A stretch of 5,241 nucleotides of DNA from UBA8904 sp035448625 (GTDB lineage: Bacteria; Desulfobacterota; Syntrophia; Syntrophales; Smithellaceae): the NCBI GenBank assembly GCA_035448625.1, contig DAOTJI010000111.1, positions 1 through 5,241 on the forward strand. Direction: 5' to 3'. Below the pieces are notes generated by a model that worked only from the letters and a program-made list of their open reading frames with translations, ran no database searches and was not told the DNA's origin. Shown piece by piece: positions 1 to 5,143 of the stretch (the first letter of the stretch is position 1; every line of letters begins with the position of its first letter). The translations under genes were made by a program, and so were the position numbers.

Positions 1-1712
1 TCAACAAGGCGGCGCTGATCGAAAAGATCTCGGAGCTGGTGCGCGACAAGAAAATCTCCGGCATCTCCGACCTGCGAGACGAATCGGACCGGGAAGGCAT
101 CCGCGTGGTCGTCGAACTCAAGCGCGACGAAAGCTCCGCGATCATTCTCAACCAGCTCTACAAATTCACCCAGATGGAAGTCTCCTTCGGCATCATTATG
201 CTGGCGATTTCCGAAGGACGGCCGCAGGTCTTCACCCTCAAGGAGGTGCTCGAGAAATTCATCGCCTTCCGCCAGGAAGTGGTGGTCCGCCGTACCCAGT
301 ATGATCTGGCTCGCGCCCGGGAGAGGGCGCATATTCTGGAAGGCTACATCATCGCGCTCAACAGCATCGACGAAGTCATCAAGGTCATCAAGGCGGCCAA
401 AAGCCCCAACGACGCGGCGGCGGCACTGTGTTCCACTTTTCATCTGTCCGAGATTCAGGCCAAGGCCATTCTGGACATGCGCCTGCAGCGGCTGACCGGC
501 CTGGAACGGGACAAGATCGACGCGGAATACGCGGACGTAACCGCGCTCATCGCCAAACTGGCCGGCATTCTCGCCGATCCGAAAAAAGTGCTGAAAGTGA
601 TCGTCGACGAGCTCCAGGAGATCCGTGAAAAATACGGGGACGAACGACGCACGGAAATCGTCGCCGGCACGGAAGACATCGACATCGAGGACATGATCGT
701 CGAAGAAGACATGGTGGTCACCATCTCGCATGCCGGCTACATCAAGCGCAACGCCGTCAGTCTTTACAAGAGCCAGCACCGCGGCGGCCGGGGCAAGGTC
801 GGCATGGGGACCAAGGAAGAGGACTTTGTCGAAAAAATCTTCATTGCCTCCACCCACCATTACCTCCTGGTCTTCACCAGCGCCGGAAAGGTGCACTGGC
901 TGAAAGTGTACCAGATTCCTCAGGCCGGGCGGGCGGCCAAAGGCAAGGCCATGATCAATCTGGTCAGCCTGTCGCCGGGAGAGCGCGTCAGCGCGACGCT
1001 GCCGGTCAAGGAGTTCGTTTCGGATAAATTCGTCGTGATGGTCACACGGAAAGGCATCATCAAAAAAACCGACCTTTCGGCTTATTCCAATCCGCGCGCC
1101 GGCGGCATTATCGCCATTTCGATCGACGACGACGATGAACTGGTGGATGTCCAGCTGACCACCGGCGATCAGGACATTTTCCTGGCCTCGCGCCTGGGCA
1201 TGGCCATCCGCTTCCGCGAAGAAGAGGTGCGCGATATGGGCCGGACGGCCCGCGGCGTCCGCGGCATCAATCTGGACGAAGGGGATGATGTCATCGGCCT
1301 GGACATTCCCGCCCAAAACACCTTCATGCTGACGGTTTCGGAAAACGGCTACGGCAAACGCACGCCGATCGACGAATACCGCGTGCAGTCGCGGGGCGGC
1401 AAGGGAACGATCAACCTGAAGACCGTCCCGAAGATTGGAAATGTTTCCGGCGTCCTGCAGGTGCAGGGCGAGGAGAACGTCATGCTCATCTCCAGTACGG
1501 GAAACGTCATCCGCGTGAAGGTGCAGGAAATTCCGGTGAACCACCGCGTGACCCAGGGCGTCAAGCTGATTGACCTGGCGCCGGAAGAAAAACTGGTCGG
1601 AATGGCCCGCACGACTTCGGAATCCGAAGACAGAGACGAAGGCAACGGAAACGGCGACGACGAGGCCGGCGGAGCCGGGGAAGAAAACGCAACGCCCGCG
1701 GACGAATCGTAA
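1..1712 (+). CDS. gyrA: DNA gyrase subunit A, C-terminal part (5' end outside the window)
   Basis: This is the breakage-reunion subunit of DNA gyrase, the cytoplasmic A2B2 type II topoisomerase that introduces negative supercoils using ATP. The reading frame is open from the left edge (first whole codon at base 3) and begins in NKAALIEKISELVRDKK, so the catalytic tyrosine and N-terminal winged-helix region lie upstream. What is visible is the end of the tower and coiled-coil region (to about base 690), then the C-terminal DNA-wrapping beta-pinwheel. The GyrA box QHRGGRG is at 774-794 and a second box-like motif, QSRGGKG, is at 1386-1406. The GyrA box favours GyrA over ParC. The roughly 170-residue-scale insertion of E. 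coli GyrA before QAQAILDLRLQ is absent, as in the short-form GyrAs of many other phyla. The last 33 or so residues are a Glu/Asp/Gly-rich acidic tail, a known modulator of wrapping in some GyrAs. The stop is TAA. Internal Val codons such as the GTG at 39 are not starts. Confidence 0.97.
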   Translation, partial: NKAALIEKISELVRDKKISGISDLRDESDREGIRVVVELKRDESSAIILNQLYKFTQMEVSFGIIMLAISEGRPQVFTLKEVLEKFIAFRQEVVVRRTQYDLARARERAHILEGYIIALNSIDEVIKVIKAAKSPNDAAAALCSTFHLSEIQAKAILDMRLQRLTGLERDKIDAEYADVTALIAKLAGILADPKKVLKVIVDELQEIREKYGDERRTEIVAGTEDIDIEDMIVEEDMVVTISHAGYIKRNAVSLYKSQHRGGRGKVGMGTKEEDFVEKIFIASTHHYLLVFTSAGKVHWLKVYQIPQAGRAAKGKAMINLVSLSPGERVSATLPVKEFVSDKFVVMVTRKGIIKKTDLSAYSNPRAGGIIAISIDDDDELVDVQLTTGDQDIFLASRLGMAIRFREEEVRDMGRTARGVRGINLDEGDDVIGLDIPAQNTFMLTVSENGYGKRTPIDEYRVQSRGGKGTINLKTVPKIGNVSGVLQVQGEENVMLISSTGNVIRVKVQEIPVNHRVTQGVKLIDLAPEEKLVGMARTTSESEDRDEGNGNGDDEAGGAGEENATPADES

Positions 1713-1718
1713 AAATCC

Positions 1719-1752
1719 GGCAGCGGGGAGCGCGGCGTCGTTCCCCGCTGCC
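1719..1752 (+). terminator. GC-rich hairpin after gyrA, probable terminator
   Basis: A perfect 11-bp inverted repeat, GGCAGCGGGGA (1719-1729) and TCCCCGCTGCC (1742-1752), encloses a 12-nt loop and starts seven bases after the gyrA stop codon. The position and stability fit an end of transcription. The following sequence (CCCTTTCGGGCTTGTTTATCC) has only short, interrupted T runs, so intrinsic termination may be partial, or the hairpin may mainly protect the 3' end of the mRNA. Confidence 0.6.
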
Positions 1753-1763
1753 CCCTTTCGGGC

Positions 1764-1792
1764 TTGTTTATCCTTCCGCACAACGCTATAAT
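1764..1792 (+). promoter_or_regulatory. Sigma-70-type promoter for the archease-rtcB operon
   Basis: TTGTTT (1764-1769, three of six consensus bases) is followed after 17 bases by a perfect TATAAT (1787-1792). Normal -10 to +1 spacing puts the transcription start at about 1798-1800, which is the GTG start codon of the archease gene. The operon mRNA would therefore be leaderless or nearly so. The -35 box is weak, and the assignment is from sequence alone. Confidence 0.55.
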
Positions 1793-1798
1793 TCCCGC

Positions 1799-2230
1799 GT
1801 GAAAACCTACGAACTTTTTGACCATACCGCCGATCTGGGCCTGGAAATTTACGGGCGGACGAAAAAGGAGTTGTTCGCCAACGCCGCCCTTGCCCTGTTT
1901 GATATGATGATTCAGGATGCCCGGCCCCCGACCAAGCGCGGCGGAAGAGAACGGGTTAAAACCAGAACGGTGCAGGGCGCGGATGTAGCGGATTTGCTGG
2001 TGAATTTTCTTCGGGAGCTTCTGTATTGGTTCAATGGTTTGGGCTGGGTGCTGAATCGCGGTTCGATTCTGATGTGCGGCAACAAAAAGCTGGTTGCGCA
2101 ATGCGTTGTTGAGCCGTACAATCCCAAACGGCACATGGTCAAAACGGAGATTAAAGCCGTCACTTATCATGGCTTGAGCGTGCAAAAAATCAAATCCGGC
2201 TGGAAGGCAAGAGTTATCTTCGATGTCTGA
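1799..2230 (+). CDS. Archease, RtcB RNA-ligase cofactor protein
   Basis: Archease is a small cytoplasmic protein that helps RtcB become guanylylated and carry out multiple turnovers; the known archaeal proteins act through a metal site built from acidic residues. This 143-aa product has the family's usual length and diagnostic N-terminus YELFDHTADLGLEIYG (residues 4-19), with Asp8, His9 and Asp12. The conserved C-terminal Asp is Asp142 in the closing VIFDV. The start is GTG: no other start codon lies in frame nearby upstream, and the family motif begins at once after it, so a later start would remove essential sequence. There is no Shine-Dalgarno sequence before it, and a perfect -10 box ends only six bases upstream, which points to leaderless initiation. 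The gene overlaps rtcB by 8 bases, which suggests coupled translation and a shared function. I am confident of the family; metal binding is inferred from homologues. Confidence 0.93.
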   Translation: MKTYELFDHTADLGLEIYGRTKKELFANAALALFDMMIQDARPPTKRGGRERVKTRTVQGADVADLLVNFLRELLYWFNGLGWVLNRGSILMCGNKKLVAQCVVEPYNPKRHMVKTEIKAVTYHGLSVQKIKSGWKARVIFDV

Positions 2231-3665
2231 AATCGGGCTGGAAAAACTGGATGACAACCGCTGGCTTTTGCCGCAGACGGGCGCCATGCGCGTGCCCGGC
2301 ATCATCTATGCCAATGAAAAAATCCGCGATTTACTGAAGCACGATGAAAGCACCCGCCAGGTGGCCAACGTCGCGCACCTGCCGGGCATCGTCAATTTTT
2401 CGCTGGCCATGCCGGACGTGCACTGGGGATACGGCTTTCCCATCGGCGGCGTGGCGGCGTTCGATCTGGAAACGGGCGTTGTTTCCCCAGGCGGCGTGGG
2501 ATATGACATCAACTGCGGGTGCCGTCTGATGGCTACCCGCCTGACGTTTCCCGACATTCGGGACAGGCTCAAGGAATTGACCGAGGCCCTGTATCGGCGC
2601 ATTCCGTCCGGCGTCGGTTCGACCGGCTACGTCAAGCTTTCCGGAAAAGATCAGAAAAAAGTGCTGGAAGAGGGTGCGGCCTGGGCGGTCAGGGCGGGAT
2701 ACGGCACCGCGCAGGACCTGGAAACAACGGAAGACGGGGGTTGCATAGGCGGCGCCGATCCGGAGAAGGTTTCAGCGCGCGCCCTGGAGCGGGGAAAGCA
2801 GCAACTGGGCACCCTCGGCTCCGGCAATCACTTTCTGGAAATCGAAGCCGTGGAAGAAATCTTTGATGAAACCGCGGCGCGCGTTTTTGGTCTGCACAAA
2901 GGCCAAATCGTCATCATGATCCACACCGGGTCGCGGGGCCTGGGGTATCAGATTTGCGACGACTACCTGGCGCTGATGGTCAAGCACCAGACGGAAACCG
3001 GCATTGCGCTTCCCGACCGTCAGCTGGCCTGCACCTATCTGTCCTCCGGGCGCGGACAAAACTATTTGGCGGCCATGGCCTGCGGGGCCAACTACGCCTG
3101 GGCCAACCGGCAGATCCTGATGCATCTGACGCGGGAGGTTCTGGAAAAAACGCTGCGTGCGTCCCCGCGCGAATTGGGCATGCGCTTGGTATATGACGTC
3201 TGCCACAATATCGCCAAAATCGAGAAATTTTCCGTGGCCGGGCAGGAAAAAAAACTCTGCGTGCACCGCAAGGGGGCGACGCGGGCCTATCCGGCAGGCC
3301 ATGAAGCCGTTCCCGCGTGTTACCGAAGCGTCGGCCAGCCGGTGTTGATTCCGGGGGACATGGGGTCTGGATCCTATGTGCTGGCCGGCCAGGCCAAAGC
3401 GATGGATGAAACGTTCGGCAGCGCCTGCCACGGCGCGGGCCGCGTCATGAGCCGGTCGCAGGCCATCCGTTCCAGCCGGGGCCGGTCCATCAGCCGCGAG
3501 CTGGCCGATCGGGGAGTTCTGGTGATGGCCGGAAGCAAAGGGACGCTCGGCGAAGAAATGCCGGAAGCCTACAAGAATGTTCATGACGTCGTGGATGTGA
3601 TTCATCAGGCCGGCATCGCGAAAAAGGTGGCAAAGCTCAAATCCATCGCCTGCATCAAGGGATGA
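2223..3665 (+). CDS. rtcB: RNA-splicing ligase RtcB (tRNA/RNA ligase, GTP-dependent)
   Basis: RtcB joins RNA 3'-phosphate or 2',3'-cyclic phosphate ends to 5'-OH ends, using GTP and Mn2+ through a guanylylated histidine. At 480 aa it matches the length of the archaeal Pyrococcus enzyme (481 aa, intein-free) rather than the 408-aa E. coli form. Active-site residues known from Pyrococcus map almost position for position: Asp95 and Cys98 in GYDINCG, His203 in GNHF, His234 in IMIHTGSRG, His328 in DVCHN, and the nucleotide-accepting His403 in ACHGAGR. HRKGATRA (348-355) and GDMGSGSYVLAG (378-389) are further family motifs, and the protein ends in the conserved Lys-Gly. No intein or truncation is seen. 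The ATG lies within the end of the archease gene, with AAGAG (2209-2213) as a weak ribosome site, so translational coupling is likely. In bacteria the role is probably repair of cleaved tRNA or other RNA; the substrate here is unknown. Confidence 0.97.
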   Translation: MSEIGLEKLDDNRWLLPQTGAMRVPGIIYANEKIRDLLKHDESTRQVANVAHLPGIVNFSLAMPDVHWGYGFPIGGVAAFDLETGVVSPGGVGYDINCGCRLMATRLTFPDIRDRLKELTEALYRRIPSGVGSTGYVKLSGKDQKKVLEEGAAWAVRAGYGTAQDLETTEDGGCIGGADPEKVSARALERGKQQLGTLGSGNHFLEIEAVEEIFDETAARVFGLHKGQIVIMIHTGSRGLGYQICDDYLALMVKHQTETGIALPDRQLACTYLSSGRGQNYLAAMACGANYAWANRQILMHLTREVLEKTLRASPRELGMRLVYDVCHNIAKIEKFSVAGQEKKLCVHRKGATRAYPAGHEAVPACYRSVGQPVLIPGDMGSGSYVLAGQAKAMDETFGSACHGAGRVMSRSQAIRSSRGRSISRELADRGVLVMAGSKGTLGEEMPEAYKNVHDVVDVIHQAGIAKKVAKLKSIACIKG

Positions 3666-3674
3666 CCGCGAGAT

Positions 3675-3703
3675 TTGACTTTTTACAAAACCCGGCATAA
3701 GAA
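3675..3703 (+). promoter_or_regulatory. Possible promoter of the four-cysteine protein gene
   Basis: TTGACT (3675-3680, five of six consensus bases) lies ten bases after the rtcB stop. With 17-bp spacing the -10 would be TAAGAA (three of six); the overlapping CATAAG fits better but leaves only 15 bp. The good -35 and the 68-bp gap after rtcB suggest separate transcription. There is no hairpin terminator after rtcB, so readthrough from the archease operon is also possible. Confidence 0.35.
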
Positions 3704-3723
3704 GCCTCATCAATCCAAAAACC

Positions 3724-3727
3724 GGAG
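3724..3727 (+). promoter_or_regulatory. Ribosome binding site of the four-cysteine protein
   Basis: GGAG, six bases before the ATG at 3734, is a normally spaced Shine-Dalgarno sequence. It supports this small gene being translated and fixes its start. Confidence 0.7.
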
Positions 3728-3733
3728 AGCGGC

Positions 3734-4048
3734 ATGACGGAAATTCTTTTTGATCCGAACGAAGACTGGGAAAAACGGGTTTTGTGCAGCGATGAGGCTT
3801 GCATCGGAACCATCGGCCCGGACGGCAAATGCAGGGAATGCGGGAAACCTTACGAGGGCGCACTTCCCGAAGGCCATGGAAAGGGTGCATTGCAAACGCC
3901 GGCCCCAACGGAAGAAAAACCGGCGATGCCGCAAGAAGAGGTCTCCGATGACGAGTGGGAGAAGCGAGTCCTGTGCGGCGATGGTGCGTGCATCGGCGTG
4001 ATCGGCCCGGACGGCAAATGCAAGGAATGCGGGAAGCCCCTGCAATAA
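3734..4048 (+). CDS. Small duplicated four-cysteine (zinc-ribbon-like) protein of unknown function
   Basis: This is a 104-aa soluble protein with no signal peptide or membrane segment. It consists of two near-identical modules, residues 11-39 and 74-102, each reading (D/E)WEKRVLC, then a second Cys, then IGPDGKC(R/K)ECGKP. The cysteine spacing is CX4CX9CX2C in both: Cys18, 23, 33, 36 and Cys81, 86, 96, 99. Four regularly spaced cysteines ending in a CXXCG knuckle suggest one zinc (or possibly iron) site per module, resembling a zinc ribbon. A Pro/Glu/Ala/Gly-rich linker of about 34 residues joins them. Both modules keep all four cysteines, and the reading frame has a good ribosome site and codon use like its neighbours, so it looks like a functional gene. 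I do not recognise a named family; similar CIGxIGPDGxCxxCG modules are, as I recall, found in deltaproteobacterial hypothetical proteins. The role could be nucleic-acid or protein binding, but nothing here decides it. It may be transcribed alone or with rtcB. Confidence 0.88.
   Translation: MTEILFDPNEDWEKRVLCSDEACIGTIGPDGKCRECGKPYEGALPEGHGKGALQTPAPTEEKPAMPQEEVSDDEWEKRVLCGDGACIGVIGPDGKCKECGKPLQ
3764..3850 (+). repeat. Intragenic direct repeat, copy 1 (four-cysteine module)
   Basis: Codons 11-39 of the small protein recur 189 bases downstream. The stretch coding IGPDGKC is identical in DNA in both copies, whereas the WEKRVLC part differs mostly at synonymous third positions (for example GAAAAACGGGTT against GAGAAGCGAGTC). 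Protein-level conservation together with silent divergence indicates an old duplication held by selection, not a recent slip. Confidence 0.9.
3953..4039 (+). repeat. Intragenic direct repeat, copy 2 (four-cysteine module)
   Basis: This is the second copy, codons 74-102. Compared with copy 1 it has Gly for Ser and Glu in the CX4C loop and Val for Thr after CIG, but keeps all cysteines and the IGPDGKC core. The gene ends two codons later, so the protein is module-linker-module with almost nothing beyond. Confidence 0.9.
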
Positions 4049-4049
4049 A

Positions 4050-4088
4050 AAAGAGCGCGCCGGTTCCCCTGAACCCGGCGAGCTCTTT
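4050..4088. terminator. Bidirectional rho-independent terminator between convergent genes
   Basis: AAAGAGC-GCGCCGGTTC (4050-4066) pairs with 4071-4088 to give 16 base pairs, with one G-A mismatch and one bulged C around a CCCT loop. On the minus strand the stem is followed by an unbroken run of six T (4052-4047), so it is a classic terminator for the binding-protein gene. On the plus strand the tail is TTTCTGACGTTTC after the stem, which is weaker but probably also serves the small protein gene. The run of A lies in and right after the TAA stop at 4046-4048. Confidence 0.9.
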
Positions 4089-4119
4089 CTGACGTTTCTA
4101 TTCTTTCCCTAACCGAGAA

Positions 4120-4920
4120 TTACGGCAGGTCGGAAATCCAGGACGGATCGGCAAACCAGCGCTTGCTGGCGGCGTCCAGCATGCCGTCGCCCTTTAACAG
4201 GAACAGCAGATTCCCCAAAAAGTTTGTCAAGAGCGGGTCATCCGCACGGATCGCAATCCCGATCGGTTCCACGCTGAAAGGAGGATTGGCCACAAAGCCT
4301 TTGTCCTGATATTTGAAGGAGGTCACGCTGGTGTAAGGATAATCGGCCATCATCGCCTTGACCTTCTTTTTCCGCAGCATATCGAAGGCCGCGTCCGTGG
4401 ATCCGGCAATCTCCAGCTTCGCTTTGGGCAGCATTAATTTTGCAATCTTCTCCGTCGTCGTTCCTTTGGGCACGGAGATGCTGAAATCGGATTTGTTGAT
4501 GTCATCCACGGAGTTGATATTGATGGCCACGTCCTTGGTGGTCAGGATGGACTGTCCCGATACGAAATAGGGGCCGACGTAGATCACCCGCAGATTCCGG
4601 TCCGGCGTGATGGTCATGCAGGAGAGGATCATGTCGATCTTGCCGCTTTCCAAAGCCGGGATCAGGTCATTGAAAGGCATCACTTCGACGCGCAGCTTCA
4701 CATCCATCGCCGAGGCGATCATCCGGCTGACGTCCATGTCGAATCCTTTGATCGCGCCGTCCTTGGCCTTGAAGGTCAGGGGAGGCAGGTTGGCGGATGT
4801 GCCGACGACGAGTTCCTTTTTCTTCAGAATGGAATCGATCGTCGGCCCGGCAAAGGCAACGGAAGCGAAACACAGTACCAGGAATAAAACGGGGATCAGT
4901 TTGTACAGAGGTTTTCTCAT
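4120..4920 (-). CDS. Periplasmic amino-acid-type substrate-binding protein (solute-binding family 3)
   Basis: This is a 266-aa secreted binding protein of the polar-amino-acid ABC transporter class. It would capture a small ligand in the periplasm and deliver it to a membrane permease. Residues 1-24 form a signal peptide: MRKPLYK, a hydrophobic core, then AFA before Gly25. Cys17 is preceded by Leu rather than Gly/Ala/Ser, so it is not a good lipobox. The mature part has the two-lobe family landmarks: VVGTSANLPPLTF near its N-terminus, IKGFDMDVSRMIA (57-69), KIDMILSCMTITPDR (94-108) with Arg108 in the position of the ligand carboxylate-binding Arg, PKGTTTEK (151-158), and ADYPY with Asp193 near the amino-group site. 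The length is normal. The ATG has a strong ribosome site. No permease or ATPase gene is adjacent: selC lies upstream and a terminator downstream, so it is transcribed alone. The ligand cannot be named from sequence; a sensory role with a distant partner is an alternative. Confidence 0.93.
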   Translation of the reverse strand: MRKPLYKLIPVLFLVLCFASVAFAGPTIDSILKKKELVVGTSANLPPLTFKAKDGAIKGFDMDVSRMIASAMDVKLRVEVMPFNDLIPALESGKIDMILSCMTITPDRNLRVIYVGPYFVSGQSILTTKDVAININSVDDINKSDFSISVPKGTTTEKIAKLMLPKAKLEIAGSTDAAFDMLRKKKVKAMMADYPYTSVTSFKYQDKGFVANPPFSVEPIGIAIRADDPLLTNFLGNLLFLLKGDGMLDAASKRWFADPSWISDLP

Positions 4921-4928
4921 GTCTTTAA

Positions 4929-4934
4929 CTCCTT
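4929..4934 (-). promoter_or_regulatory. Strong Shine-Dalgarno of the binding-protein gene
   Basis: On the minus strand AAGGAG lies eight bases before the ATG at 4920. It is close to perfect in sequence and spacing, fixes the start, and predicts efficient translation. Confidence 0.85.
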
Positions 4935-5029
4935 CAGATGAATTTATACAGCGATTCAGGTTGCTTGATACATCCGTCGAATCAATTTACAAAGCGCCCA
5001 TCCGGAAGATTCGTGAAAATTGACAAAAA

Positions 5030-5058
5030 CTTATAGAAGGGTGGTGGATTCGTGTCAA
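5030..5058 (-). promoter_or_regulatory. Near-consensus sigma-70 promoter of the binding-protein gene
   Basis: Read on the minus strand, a perfect TTGACA (5058-5053), a 17-bp spacer and TATAAG (5035-5030, five of six) form an almost ideal housekeeping promoter. The start of transcription would fall near 5023, leaving a leader of about 100 nt before the ATG at 4920. A weaker TATAAA (4948-4943) lies closer but has no good -35 and would give a leader starting at the ribosome site. Confidence 0.75.
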
Positions 5059-5097
5059 GAGAAAAAAGGCTTTGCGGCCGCGGAAGACATTTACATA

Positions 5098-5125
5098 TTG
5101 ACAGTCTGAGGAAATTAAAGGTAAT
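5098..5125 (+). promoter_or_regulatory. Promoter of selC
   Basis: A perfect TTGACA (5098-5103) is followed, 16 bases later, by GGTAAT (5120-5125, four of six). The predicted start near 5132 would give a 5' leader of about 12 nt ahead of the mature tRNA, to be removed by RNase P. The -10 box is only moderate, but the location is right for a tRNA gene with its own promoter, divergent from the binding-protein gene. Confidence 0.6.
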
Positions 5126-5143
5126 GGAGCACAGGCTTCTGAA

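Noticed and set aside
2228..2250. Readthrough of the archease TGA as selenocysteine
   Set aside because: The family ends at this point (VIFDV), the extension is only seven codons, and it lies inside the rtcB coding sequence.
1349..2305. Long minus-strand open frame of 318 codons across the end of gyrA and the archease gene
   Set aside because: It is antisense to two confidently identified genes, crosses their hairpin terminator and promoter, has no recognisable domain, and is of the low-quality composition typical of shadow frames in GC-rich DNA.
3663..3737. Possible selenocysteine readthrough of the rtcB TGA stop (23 further codons are open), raised because selC is present
   Set aside because: RtcB proteins end in the conserved Lys-Gly found just before this TGA, and no SECIS-like hairpin is evident right after it. 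The extension also runs through the next gene's promoter-like region and ribosome site.
2772..3908. Minus-strand open frame of 378 codons opposite rtcB and the four-cysteine gene
   Set aside because: It mirrors the coding frame of rtcB, whose motifs are unmistakable. No domain, signal peptide or ribosome site supports it.
4112..4920. Lipoprotein signal in the binding protein (LVLC at residues 14-17)
   Set aside because: The residue before the Cys is Leu, which does not fit the lipobox; AFA before Gly25 is a good signal peptidase I site.
5020..5048. Plus-strand promoter starting from TTGACA at 5020-5025
   Set aside because: At 16-18 bp spacing the sequences are GGTGGA and the like, with no resemblance to a -10 box; the TTATAG present is only five bases away.
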